This document shows, in pieces, positions 8,793 through 17,152 of a stretch of 64,000 bases of DNA. Source of the stretch: Legionella jordanis (GTDB lineage Bacteria; Pseudomonadota; Gammaproteobacteria; Legionellales; Legionellaceae). The notes beneath the pieces are model-generated. The model was given only the letters and a program-made list of their open reading frames with translations, made no database searches and was not told the origin of the DNA. The stretch is from the NCBI RefSeq assembly GCF_900637635.1, contig NZ_LR134383.1:2982001-3046000 (forward strand), given 5' to 3'. The position numbers and the translations under genes were made by a program. Every line of letters starts with the position of its first letter. Positions within the stretch are counted from its first letter, which is position 1.

Positions 8793-9731
8793 CTAAACAT
8801 TACCTACCCATTTAACTCCGAAGTAGGGACCAAAAAGACCGAAATCTGAATTTTTTAAGCAGCCGCACACAATATCAGTTACCTGTAAGGCATCTAAATA
8901 ATCCAGGGCTTGATAGCCTCCTTCAATATTCAACACACCTTGTGCAAATTCCTGGCTGTATTTCAGACCAAGTTTACCCTCTAAACCAGGGACAACCGAT
9001 TTCTTGCTGGCATATTGGCTGAGAGGTACCAAGCCGCTCGGCGCTAAAACTAAATTATTGTTTAGGCGGCTTGTGCCATATAAAAGACTAGCTTCAGCAT
9101 CTGCAGTTATACTAAAACCATAAGCCAGATTATAAGCATAATCGACCCCAACTACAGGACCTACACCATTGAAATCGGTGTTTCTATTTTGTACAAAGCC
9201 ATCCGGCGCTACAAAAGGAATGGTCGTCAGGTAATTGTATTGTGTATCGATTCGAATACGGGCGTATTGCAATCCTGCATAGAAATGAGCATCTTTAAAT
9301 AGGCCCATATCCACATGTTGCCCCATCGTCAAATTAACTTGATCAAATCGATCATCTTGTGTGACTGTAAAGGGTACAAGTACAGGAAGGAAAGGAGTCG
9401 CTCCTGCATAGCCTGAGCTACTTGGTTCATTAGAAAAATGAGTCCAGGACATGGTTATATCATTACCAGTATTAAAGTGGTAAGAACCTTCTAGGCGATA
9501 TCCCCAATCCCATTCCTCTTCAAGCTCTCTAAAACCGAGACTGGCAGTGGTTTCATATCCTCTATGGGTGCTAAAGACTGGCTTTAGATAAAGTGCCTGG
9601 ATACCAATATCCCACTGTCTCATCTCACAAGGGACAGTGACATTATCAGGTGTGCAAACAGGACCCATTGTTCCCGCAAATACCGCACTGCTTCCTAGTG
9701 CAAGGATGGCGAGGGTTGTTTTTTTCAGCAT
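8793..9731 (-). CDS. Legionella major outer membrane protein family porin (Lpg1974-type), downstream copy
   Basis: A 312-residue outer membrane barrel. Signal peptide [19 protein letters not shown] is followed by the family's invariant mature start GTMGPVCTP ... VPCE, with two Cys residues probably used for disulfide cross-linking to neighbours. Aromatic-bounded strands run through the protein and it ends FGPYFGVKWVGNV, shared with the neighbouring copy. It is the second of two tandem paralogues; the other begins 70 bases upstream and has its own terminator in the gap. Only about 18 bases separate this ATG from that terminator's T-run, so expression probably depends on readthrough or on a promoter within the upstream gene's 3' end. 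Confidence 0.92.
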   Translation of the reverse strand: MLKKTTLAILALGSSAVFAGTMGPVCTPDNVTVPCEMRQWDIGIQALYLKPVFSTHRGYETTASLGFRELEEEWDWGYRLEGSYHFNTGNDITMSWTHFSNEPSSSGYAGATPFLPVLVPFTVTQDDRFDQVNLTMGQHVDMGLFKDAHFYAGLQYARIRIDTQYNYLTTIPFVAPDGFVQNRNTDFNGVGPVVGVDYAYNLAYGFSITADAEASLLYGTSRLNNNLVLAPSGLVPLSQYASKKSVVPGLEGKLGLKYSQEFAQGVLNIEGGYQALDYLDALQVTDIVCGCLKNSDFGLFGPYFGVKWVGNV

Positions 9732-9748
9732 TGATCACTCCATCTATC

Positions 9749-9778
9749 AAAAAAAAGCCCATCAACGAGGATGGGCTT
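9749..9778 (-). terminator. Intrinsic terminator between the two tandem porin genes
   Basis: Minus-strand hairpin AAGCCCATC / GATGGGCTT (9755-9778, loop 6) followed by about eight T residues (9749-9756). It ends the upstream porin transcript and may limit expression of the downstream copy. Confidence 0.85.
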
Positions 9779-9801
9779 AGTAAGAATAACAGGTTTGTTA
9801 A

Positions 9802-10767
9802 TTAAACATTACCAACCCATTTCAGACCAGCGTAAGGACCTTGGAGAGCGAAGTTAGATTCGCGAGCACCAATAGCTGAAGTACCGATGAAGTGGTTAGC
9901 ATTGATGTAGTCAACGAACATCCAACCAGCATCCAGAGTCAGGTCACCTTGTGCCATAGCGTAGGTGTACTTAGCACCGAGTTTAGCTTCCAACTCAGGA
10001 ACGATTGTAGTCTTAGAACCAGAAGAAGCACCAACCAAGAAACCACCAAAGGCAGCAGCAGTATCAAACTTGGAATCGCCAACTAACAGAGCAGTAGCAC
10101 CGTTTCCATAGATTGCAAAGCCATTACCAAAGTTGTATTGGTAGTCAACACCAATTCTTGGACCAACGCCATTGAATTCGCTATGAGCGCGAGCAGAAAA
10201 TGCAGTCAATGGGCTTACGATTCCAGAGTAACCAGAGGTGATGAAATCGTGTTCGATGCGGGCATATTGCAGACCGGCATGGAAACGAATGTCTTTGAAC
10301 TCACCGAAGTCAACGTGTTGACCAAATTCAAAGTTAACAGCATCCCACTCAGGCTCAAATTGAGCAGCGCCAAACAGACCAGCTGTACCGATAACTAAAG
10401 GAACGCTACCGAAACCTACACCGCTGAAAGTACTGTCAGTATCTTTCTTCCAGTGGTACCAGTTCAGGTTCAAATCGTTACCAGTGCTGAAGTGGTAAGA
10501 ACCTTCCAGTTTGAAGCCCCATCCCCAATCAGGATCCATATCAACGTAACGAGTGGTTACTCCGAATGGGTTTGTGAAGAAAGGATATTCAAAATCAACA
10601 TCATAAGATGGTTTCAAATACAGAGCGTAAACACCGAAATCCCAAGCGGTTGCTTCGCAGGGAACGGTAACGTTACCAGGGGTACAAACAGGACCCATGG
10701 TTCCAGCAAATACTGCACTGCTACCTAAAGCAAGAACAGCTACCGCTGTTTTTTTCAAATTTAACAT
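9802..10767 (-). CDS. Legionella major outer membrane protein family porin (OmpS-like), upstream copy
   Basis: A 321-residue barrel and the likely main porin. Signal peptide (residues 1-22, ending SSAVFA), mature start [17 protein letters not shown], many Gly/aromatic beta strands, and the shared C terminus [14 protein letters not shown]. The family forms the abundant disulfide-linked porin of the Legionella outer membrane and has been linked to complement binding. A strong promoter (10878-10906) and a leader of about 100 bases lie upstream, with GGAGAT before the ATG. The codons look more uniform than in the downstream copy, consistent with high expression. The terminator at 9749-9778 follows the gene. 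Confidence 0.93.
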   Translation of the reverse strand: MLNLKKTAVAVLALGSSAVFAGTMGPVCTPGNVTVPCEATAWDFGVYALYLKPSYDVDFEYPFFTNPFGVTTRYVDMDPDWGWGFKLEGSYHFSTGNDLNLNWYHWKKDTDSTFSGVGFGSVPLVIGTAGLFGAAQFEPEWDAVNFEFGQHVDFGEFKDIRFHAGLQYARIEHDFITSGYSGIVSPLTAFSARAHSEFNGVGPRIGVDYQYNFGNGFAIYGNGATALLVGDSKFDTAAAFGGFLVGASSGSKTTIVPELEAKLGAKYTYAMAQGDLTLDAGWMFVDYINANHFIGTSAIGARESNFALQGPYAGLKWVGNV

Positions 10768-10824
10768 GCTTCATCTCCACTTTTTTATTATTAATTTCCC
10801 GTTTAGCCGTCAAACCAAAACATT

Positions 10825-10910
10825 GGTGTTGACTATAGTACGCAATCATCGCTCTATCCGAGAACGTACATGGTCAGATTATCAAGCGCTACTTTGCCAA
10901 AGTCAACACC
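10825..10910. repeat. 10-base inverted repeat flanking the porin leader
   Basis: GGTGTTGACT at 10825-10834 and its exact inverse AGTCAACACC at 10901-10910 are 66 bases apart. The right arm contains the -35 box of the porin promoter, so the repeat could be an operator, a leader RNA pairing site, or the trace of a second outward-facing -35. Confidence 0.6.
10878..10906 (-). promoter_or_regulatory. Strong promoter of the upstream major outer membrane protein gene
   Basis: On the minus strand, TTGACT (10906-10901), a 17-base spacer and GATAAT (10883-10878). The predicted start near 10871 gives a leader of about 100 bases. Confidence 0.7.
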
Positions 10911-11170
10911 ATTTCCATAAAAATTCTCTATAAATTCGATAATTTAGTTGGCCTATTGAACAGCAATGATTCTTTTGTAGTCAAACCAGCTAATTTATCA
11001 GCAACGGCTAGAGCAAGTTGCATTTGGAAGTAGTAAGCTTTTGTTCAAAGACTAGATTGCCTTAAACTAATCATGTTTCGGCAATAGATCTTCGAATCAA
11101 TAGCCTTGGCTAAATTTCCTTTGAATGTATCAGATAAAAGGCAGAGAGGGCAATCTTTTTTTATATGATT
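10911..11170. other. Gene-free stretch between the porin and motY genes
   Basis: AT-rich DNA of about 260 bases upstream of the porin promoter and downstream of motY. I find no open frame with a ribosome binding site and no clear hairpin terminator; a T-run near 11155 lies just past the motY stop. It may hold upstream regulatory sites for the porin. Confidence 0.4.
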
Positions 11171-12055
11171 TCAATCACTTGTTTTGATAATTTTTACTAT
11201 CGCACGGCGATTCATTTTTCTTCCTTCATCGGAATCGTTTGGGGCGACCGGATCTTTAATGCCATACCAGGTCACTGACAACCGCTCTTCGCTTAAACCA
11301 TGGCTAGCCAGAAAGCTGGCAATTGCTTTGGCTCTTAGTTCCGAAATGGCATTGTTATAGGATTTACGTCCAGTATCATCCGTATATCCAGCAATTCTTA
11401 TCCGTTTAACTGTTGGGTCAGCACGGCAATATTCAGCGACCTTTTTTAACTGTTCTTTGGCCTCATCGCTTAATTCATAGCTGTCGCTGTCAAAATAAAG
11501 AATGCTCATCTTTACGTCACCGTAATCAAAAGGTAGTAAATTAGCGAGGCAGCGTTGATATTTAGCGTAAGCTTTTTGAAAACGGATCGGAGAAAGCGAC
11601 ACGCGAGTCTGGAAACCTTGATCAGAAAGATATTCAAAGCTGGCTTGAAATCCCTGAGATAAATAGGTCAACATCTTAAGCGTCGCATCGCGCTTGAGAT
11701 AGAGTCCAAACTTTCCAGGCGTTAGAACCGTTTTTGAAATGAAATAACTTGGACCACCAGGTTTCCAACTGGGTGGAGCGGCATAAACAGCTGTTTGTAA
11801 TCTCTTCTCGACGGCTTGCCAATTTGCCACAATAAAATGGGGGTCTTTTTTGGCATACTGCTCGAAGTAGGCCGTACCAAAATTAGGAACGGTTAAAGAC
11901 AAACCACAACGAAGTCTATTGCCGCTTGCCTTCCAGTTTTCTGTTCCAATGGGATTCTCATAATCTACAGGCAAGGCAAATGTGCAGTGAATAACCAAAA
12001 TATATACTGCTGTAGTTTTTATAAAAGCTTTGGTCAACGATTGCATACATGGCAT
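11171..12055 (-). CDS. motY: MotY-like sodium-type flagellar/OmpA-domain protein
   Basis: A 294-residue exported protein. Signal peptide (about residues 1-27, ending TFALP) is followed by an N-terminal domain with the MotY pattern WKASGNRLRCGLSLTVPNFG, then a C-terminal OmpA-type peptidoglycan-binding domain with ILYFDSDSYELSDEAKEQL, IRIAGYTDDTGRKSYN and LSEERLSVTWYG. MotY forms part of the T-ring around the flagellar basal body in polar-flagellated gammaproteobacteria and anchors the stator to peptidoglycan. The location supports the call: motY beside pyrC and rnt is, to my knowledge, also the arrangement in Pseudomonas. No other flagellar gene is present. It is divergent from pyrC with a 69-base gap. 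Confidence 0.82.
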   Translation of the reverse strand: MPCMQSLTKAFIKTTAVYILVIHCTFALPVDYENPIGTENWKASGNRLRCGLSLTVPNFGTAYFEQYAKKDPHFIVANWQAVEKRLQTAVYAAPPSWKPGGPSYFISKTVLTPGKFGLYLKRDATLKMLTYLSQGFQASFEYLSDQGFQTRVSLSPIRFQKAYAKYQRCLANLLPFDYGDVKMSILYFDSDSYELSDEAKEQLKKVAEYCRADPTVKRIRIAGYTDDTGRKSYNNAISELRAKAIASFLASHGLSEERLSVTWYGIKDPVAPNDSDEGRKMNRRAIVKIIKTSD

Positions 12056-12124
12056 TTTTTGCTCATCCTGCCTAGCAATTCATGTTATGCTTCAAATATC
12101 GGCAAATATCAGGGAATCTTTATT

Positions 12125-13150
12125 GTGCAAGAGATCACTATTACCAAACCGGATGATTGGCATCTACATCTGCGAGATGGCTTATTTTTAGAACATACTG
12201 TGCCAGCCACAGCCCAACATTTTGCTCGTGCCCTCGTTATGCCTAACCTCAAACCAGCACTGACGACGGTTAATTCCTTGCTCGATTACCGCAAACGAAT
12301 CCTAGATGCCCTAACCGAAAACCATGGATTTACCCCCTACTTAAGCCTTTATCTAAATGACTTGGTGTCAGCAGAAGAATTGGAATTAGCTAAAAACCAT
12401 ACTTTTATTCTAGGTGCGAAACTCTATCCCGCCGGGGCAACCACCAATTCGGATGAAGGAGTACAATCGTTAAGAGCCCTTTATCCCCAATTTGAGGTGA
12501 TGCAATCTCAGAATCTGGTACTGCAAATTCATGGAGAGGTGACTCAAGGAGACATTTTTCATCGAGAGAGCCGCTTTATACAACAGGAACTGACTGCTCT
12601 TATTCATGACTTTCCGAGGCTTCGCATCGTTTTAGAACACATTTCCAGCAAAGCAGCGGTTGATTTTATTTGCGATTCAAGTGAGCACGTTGCTGCTACC
12701 ATTACCCCGCATCATTTATTGTATAATCGTAATCAGATGCTAGCCGGCGGCATTAAACCTCATTTATATTGCTTACCCATTTTGAAACGGGAAAGCGATC
12801 AAAAGGCTCTGCAAGAGGCAGCCATCAGTGGCAATCCAAAATTTTTTGCTGGGACAGACAGCGCTCCACACGCTGTCAAAAACAAAGAATCTTCTTGCGG
12901 CTGTGCCGGAATTTTCTCAGCACCTTATGCCCTAGCTTTATACGCGCAAGTGTTCGAGTACTGTGAAAAGCTCCCTAGACTTGAGTCTTTTCTAAGCCAT
13001 TTTGGTGCTGTATTTTATCAATTAGCCATTAATAAAGAACAAGTGACCTTAAAAAAACAACCCCAATTAGTACCCGCCATGCTCCCATTTGGCAACGAGC
13101 AAGTTGTTCCTATTGCAGCCGGTGATACTTTGGCATGGAGTGTTTTATGA
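12125..13150 (+). CDS. pyrC: Dihydroorotase
   Basis: A 341-residue zinc amidohydrolase that closes carbamoyl-aspartate to dihydroorotate in pyrimidine synthesis. The start is a GTG at 12125, giving MQEITITKPDDWHLHLRDG; the 46 in-frame codons upstream overlap the divergent motY region and are not family-like. Metal ligands HLHLRD, the carbamylated lysine in ILGAKLYPAG, HGE, and the final Asp in FFAGTDSAPH are all present, as is CGCAGIFSAP near the end. The type is the E. coli class II enzyme (348 residues). Its TGA overlaps the ATG of rnt in ATGA, so the two are translationally coupled. Confidence 0.93.
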   Translation: MQEITITKPDDWHLHLRDGLFLEHTVPATAQHFARALVMPNLKPALTTVNSLLDYRKRILDALTENHGFTPYLSLYLNDLVSAEELELAKNHTFILGAKLYPAGATTNSDEGVQSLRALYPQFEVMQSQNLVLQIHGEVTQGDIFHRESRFIQQELTALIHDFPRLRIVLEHISSKAAVDFICDSSEHVAATITPHHLLYNRNQMLAGGIKPHLYCLPILKRESDQKALQEAAISGNPKFFAGTDSAPHAVKNKESSCGCAGIFSAPYALALYAQVFEYCEKLPRLESFLSHFGAVFYQLAINKEQVTLKKQPQLVPAMLPFGNEQVVPIAAGDTLAWSVL

Positions 13151-13791
13151 ACCTCGGTAAGAGCCTTGTTGCTCATGAACTTAAACACCGCTTTCGTGGC
13201 TTTCTGCCTGTAGTCGTGGATATTGAAACGGCTGGAGTGAATCCTTTTAAAAACGCATTGCTCGAAGTATGTGTTGTGCTGGTTGATATCGATTCGCAAG
13301 GTTGCTTTTTTCCACAATCCAGATATTTTGAACATGTCTTACCATTCGAAGGCTCTGAATTGGATGAGAAATCTCTGGAGTTTATCCAAGTTGATCCCTT
13401 TCAACCGCTTAGATTCGCACTGGAAGAAAGGCAAGCTCTAAGGAATTTATATCAACCTATCAATAAGGCTCTCAAAGAAAAAAGCTGCCTAAAAGCCGTG
13501 CTCGTCGGCCATAATGCCTGGTTTGATTTATTATTTCTGAAGGAAGCAACCAAGCGCTCCGGGCTTAAATTTCCATTCCACTCGTTTACTTGCTTTGATA
13601 CAGCAACTTTAGCTGGATTGATGTATGGACAGACCGTTCTGTCAAAAGCAGCCAAAGCAGCGGGTATTCCTTTCAATGCCAAAGAAGCCCATTCAGCCAT
13701 TTATGACGCGGAGAAAACCGCTGAATTATTTTGCGCCATGCTGAATGCCTGGCGCAACTTGCAGGATGAAGATTATAAATCGTCAGAATGA
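13147..13791 (+). CDS. rnt: Ribonuclease T
   Basis: A 214-residue DEDDh 3'-5' exonuclease that trims the 3' ends of tRNA and other stable RNAs. Exo motifs: VVVDIETAG (Asp, Glu), VGHNAWFDLLFL (Asp) and AHSAIYDAEKTAELF (His, Asp). The start is the ATG at 13147, overlapping the pyrC stop. RNase T's family-specific stretch FVNPFxNALLE is seen as AGVNPFKNALLEVC. The 3' end overlaps the peroxiredoxin gene tail to tail by 19 bases, a compact convergent arrangement. The pairing of pyrC and rnt is conserved in several gammaproteobacteria. Confidence 0.92.
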   Translation: MNLGKSLVAHELKHRFRGFLPVVVDIETAGVNPFKNALLEVCVVLVDIDSQGCFFPQSRYFEHVLPFEGSELDEKSLEFIQVDPFQPLRFALEERQALRNLYQPINKALKEKSCLKAVLVGHNAWFDLLFLKEATKRSGLKFPFHSFTCFDTATLAGLMYGQTVLSKAAKAAGIPFNAKEAHSAIYDAEKTAELFCAMLNAWRNLQDEDYKSSE

Positions 13792-14378
13792 GTAGAAAGG
13801 TATTCCGCAACGCCTTTAGTAGAAGCTTTCATTCCTGCCTTTCCTTTTTGCCAACCGGCAGGACAGACTTCGCCATGTTCTTCAAAATGTTGTACCGCAT
13901 CAATAATTCGCAACAATTCATCGATGTTTCTACCAATTGGTAAATCATTGACGATTTGAGAACGGACCACGCCATTTTTATCAATGATGAAGGCACCACG
14001 GAAGGCGACGCCAGCAACTGGGTGCTCAACCCCATAAGATTGGCAAATAGTATGGGTCATATCAGAAGCCATAGTGTAGTTGACGTGACCGATACCACCT
14101 TCTTTGACTGGAGTATTACGATAAGCATTGTGAGTGAAATGAGAGTCGATGGAAACAGTAATCACCTCTACTCCGCGACGTCTAAACTCATCAATGCGAT
14201 GATTCAGAGCAATCAATTCTGAGGGGCAAACGAAAGTAAAATCCAGTGGGTAGAAAAACACCAAGCCATATTTACCTTTCAGAGAGTCATGCAAATTGAA
14301 TTTATCTGTTATTTCCCCATTAGCCAATACGGCAGGAACTGTAAAATCAGGGGCTTTACGTCCGACTAAAACACTCAT
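13773..14378 (-). CDS. ahpC: Typical 2-Cys peroxiredoxin (AhpC/TsaA type)
   Basis: A 201-residue thiol peroxidase that reduces hydrogen peroxide and organic peroxides. The peroxidatic site is PLDFTFVCPSE (Cys about 51) and the resolving Cys lies in EVCPAGWQKGK (about 172). The active-site Arg is seen in GVAFRGAFIID. A ribosome binding site GGAG precedes the ATG at 14378. No ahpF or ahpD is adjacent, so it is more like the stand-alone Legionella AhpC1 than the AhpC2-AhpD pair; that comparison is from memory. The glutaredoxin gene lies 47 bases upstream in the same orientation. Confidence 0.88.
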   Translation of the reverse strand: MSVLVGRKAPDFTVPAVLANGEITDKFNLHDSLKGKYGLVFFYPLDFTFVCPSELIALNHRIDEFRRRGVEVITVSIDSHFTHNAYRNTPVKEGGIGHVNYTMASDMTHTICQSYGVEHPVAGVAFRGAFIIDKNGVVRSQIVNDLPIGRNIDELLRIIDAVQHFEEHGEVCPAGWQKGKAGMKASTKGVAEYLSTHSDDL

Positions 14379-14425
14379 CTATTTCTCCTTGATTAAGCAC
14401 ATTAAATGTGCCAACGATTATAAGA

Positions 14426-14743
14426 TTAAAGGGCAACTGCTTCGCGCAATATGGATTCTAATTCACCTTGCTCATAAAGTTCAGCAATAATGTCTGAGCC
14501 ACCTATTAGTTCACCTTTTACATACAATTGCGGAAAAGTGGGCCAATCCGCATACTGAGGTAATGTTTGACGAATATCCGGATTAGCCAGAACGTCTACA
14601 TAAGCGAAATTCACACCGCAGGCATCAATGCATTGTACCGCCCGTGCTGAAAAACCACACTGTGGCATTTTAGGAGTACCCTTCATATATAACAGGATTG
14701 CGTTTTCAGCAATTTGTTGCTTAATTTTTTCAATTGTATCCAC
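14426..14743 (-). CDS. grxD: Monothiol glutaredoxin (Grx4/GrxD type)
   Basis: A 105-residue monothiol glutaredoxin. It carries the CGFS active site (TPKMPQCGFSARAVQ) that binds a [2Fe-2S] cluster with glutathione and a BolA partner, plus WPTFPQLYVKGELIGG, where the glutathione binds. The start is a GTG at 14743 with AGGTGA seven bases upstream, giving MDTIEKIKQQIAENA, which aligns with the E. coli start; an in-frame TTG seven codons earlier is poor. It lies upstream of the peroxiredoxin gene, and both probably respond to oxidative or iron-sulfur stress. About 280 bases upstream (14765-15041) hold no gene. Confidence 0.92.
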   Translation of the reverse strand: MDTIEKIKQQIAENAILLYMKGTPKMPQCGFSARAVQCIDACGVNFAYVDVLANPDIRQTLPQYADWPTFPQLYVKGELIGGSDIIAELYEQGELESILREAVAL

Positions 14744-15041
14744 TGGGTCACCTATAAAATTCAAAGTTATAAATTATGAAAAACCAGCTTTAATTATGGC
14801 GAAAATGAGATCAATTCGCAACTGGCCTAGGAGTAGAATCGGTGTTTGCAGGATTTAGTATCCTCAAAAGACAGACAACCAGAGATATTAGGATTGTAAG
14901 ATTATTTTTCTAGAATCAGCGAATCGGTTAATGTCAATGGTTGAACAACTCTCATAACCCAAGCAGCAATTCTAAGAATATTGCCAATGTAAAGATCCTT
15001 TGCCTGGTATTTATTAAAAATCTTTTGCAACACTGTTCCTT

Positions 15042-16405
15042 CTATTTCTCAGTTTTAATTGCTATTGCCCCGACACTTTCTCGACCATCCAAAATTAGAT
15101 CATCAGGAAACTGTCCTTTCCTATTAATGTATGAAGAATGTTCTACGAAAAAGTTTGTTTTTTGGAGCGATTTGTCGAGCACCTCTTTTGTGTACATTGA
15201 AGGATCTTCAATTTCTCCAGACCATTCCACTTTCTCCATTATCCTTTTTCAAATGCCGGTAAAAATTTTTGCTAATTCTTTAGATATGGAGTTTCACAAA
15301 CAATGAATAATTTGCCATTGGGCTTTAAAAAGGATCTAAGTAAATTTAAATATAAATCAATGGTTCCCTGAAAAGAAATGGAGCACTCGACACAGCAGGA
15401 TGGCATCGAAATATCCCTTTGGCAAACCGCGCAATTCATGTGGAAAAGATCCTGGAACAAGTATTAATCTATTAACATCCCCAGTAGAAGATAAATTAAA
15501 ATTGGATGTCTTTTTCAGTAAACGTTGGTGAATGCCCCCAAGATTCCGGACTAATATCATTACAGAAAACCTCCGCCCCACGTGCCAATGCTTGTAAAGA
15601 GGCAACCCCAAAGGCAGCACCTATCTCTAAAACTCGACCACCCTCTTCAGCTACCAGCTCAGCATATTTAATAAAATTTGCCGAATAGGGATCGCATGGT
15701 GCTGTTGTAAACCCACCAAAGGGATTATAAGTTTTAAGAAACTTTCCTGTTTCCTCCTTTTGTTCTGGTACTGTAATTTCAGACACACAATTGGGATTAA
15801 TAATTACATTATTATTTTCATCGGCTGTTGAATACGAATTTTTTTGTAATCTCAGGTCTATTGGACTTGAATTTAACTCCTGAAATTTGGAGCTAATGTC
15901 CTCAATTTGCAACTTGTAAGAAAGCAAAAAAGTTACAGAGGGTACACCATAGTGTTGTTGCCATCGCTGTATCCTTACAACTAAAAATTCGCTTTTTATT
16001 CGGCTATTTTCCGGAAGGGCTTGATAAAATCCTTCAAAAAGAATAGTCATCTTTGTCATTTTAATAATCGGTTCAGCAAATTCCTCAGTGTATATATCTT
16101 CTAAGTGTTTTATAAATTTTTGCACAATTAAGAATTCTGGAGCAGACTGAAGTGCCAATACATGGCAAACATCCTGAATTGTTTAATAGAATAAATCCAT
16201 CTGCAATTTTTAAGACCTTTATAATATTGAGCTGATTGTCAATGCACTTAAAAATAAATTCAATATTTATATTTTCGTACATACTAAGAGATTGCTTGTT
16301 GGGCGTTTTAGCGAATGACCAATTATTCCTTCCTCTGAGAGTATCCCCCAACGTACATTGAAATTTGGTTAAGCAACAATCATAAAAATCACTGAATCCC
16401 CGCAA
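15042..16405 (-). pseudogene. Decayed SAM-dependent methyltransferase gene
   Basis: Several overlapping frames together read as one ancestral methyltransferase. Order on the minus strand: residues ending DGFILLNNSG (from 16405); after a shift near 16170, HVLALQSAPEFLIVQKF to the SAM motif GRVLEIGAAFGVASLQAL and FCNDISPE (to about 15530); after a second shift, LILVPGSFPHELRGLPKGYFDAILLCRVLHFFSG (in two pieces, to about 15370); after a third shift, TIDLYLNLLRSFLKPNG with LFIVCETPYLKN; an in-frame TAG and TAA, then FLPAFEKG and a final frame to 15042. At least three frameshifts and two nonsense codons make it inactive. The family is class I, possibly a Legionella effector-like methyltransferase. 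Confidence 0.78.
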
Positions 16406-16461
16406 GTGCTATCCCCCATAACCCCTAGTGTTTTTAAAAATTCAATTAACTTAATAGTAGA

Positions 16462-16489
16462 TTGAATATGTTCACCGTCCTGCTAAACT
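16462..16489 (+). promoter_or_regulatory. Possible sodB promoter
   Basis: TTGAAT (16462-16467), a 16-base spacer and TAAACT (16484-16489), about 30 bases before the sodB start. Weak consensus. Confidence 0.3.
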
Positions 16490-16519
16490 TAGCATTCACA
16501 TAATCTGGAGGAGTTTAAA

Positions 16520-17098
16520 ATGGCTTTTACTTTGCCCCCTTTGCCTTATGATATGGATGCTTTAGCACCTCATATTTCAAAAGAAACCCTGGAATATCAT
16601 TACGGAAAACACCATAGTGCTTATGTAACTAATCTCAATAAACTCATTGCCGGCACAGAATTTGAGACTATGAGCCTTGAAGACATTATCAAAAAATCTT
16701 CCGGCGGTATTTTTAATAATGCAGCTCAAACCTGGAACCATACTTTTTACTGGCATTGTTTAAGCCCTAATGGTGGCGGAAACCCAACAGGCAAGATTGG
16801 CGATGCCATTGCCAAACATTTTGGTTCTTTTGAACAATTCAAAGAAGAATTCTCTACTGTAGCCGCAACAACTTTTGGTTCAGGTTGGGCTTGGTTGGCG
16901 CAAGATAAAGATGGTTCCCTTAAAATCATTAGCACAAGCAATGCTGGTACCCCCATGAAAGATGACATGCATGCGCTTTTAACTTGTGATGTCTGGGAGC
17001 ATGCTTACTACATTGATTATCGAAATGCTCGTCCAGAATACATCAAGGCATTTTGGTCCCTAGTCAATTGGGAATTTGTAAACAACAATCTTCGCTAA
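16520..17098 (+). CDS. sodB: Iron superoxide dismutase
   Basis: A 192-residue cytoplasmic Fe-SOD that converts superoxide to oxygen and hydrogen peroxide. Metal ligands are His in LEYHYGKHH, His in NHTFYWHCL, and Asp/His in [12 protein letters not shown]. The iron-type signature [11 protein letters not shown] and FGSGWAWLA are present. A strong GGAGG lies seven bases before the ATG. It clusters with the peroxiredoxin and glutaredoxin genes, making this a small oxidative defence locus. It lies 54 bases ahead of the aminotransferase gene. Confidence 0.95.
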   Translation: MAFTLPPLPYDMDALAPHISKETLEYHYGKHHSAYVTNLNKLIAGTEFETMSLEDIIKKSSGGIFNNAAQTWNHTFYWHCLSPNGGGNPTGKIGDAIAKHFGSFEQFKEEFSTVAATTFGSGWAWLAQDKDGSLKIISTSNAGTPMKDDMHALLTCDVWEHAYYIDYRNARPEYIKAFWSLVNWEFVNNNLR

Positions 17099-17152
17099 TA
17101 TTCGCTGCGTCCATGTTTGCCAAATTGGACGCATACAACACAAGGAGTTTTC

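Noticed and set aside
11987-12124. Extended N terminus of dihydroorotase
   Set aside because: The 46 extra codons overlap the divergent motY start and lack a ribosome site; the GTG at 12125 begins the family-conserved sequence.
16085-16405. Separate 106-residue gene upstream of the methyltransferase fragment
   Set aside because: It reads through into the decayed methyltransferase after a frameshift and has no ribosome site of its own.
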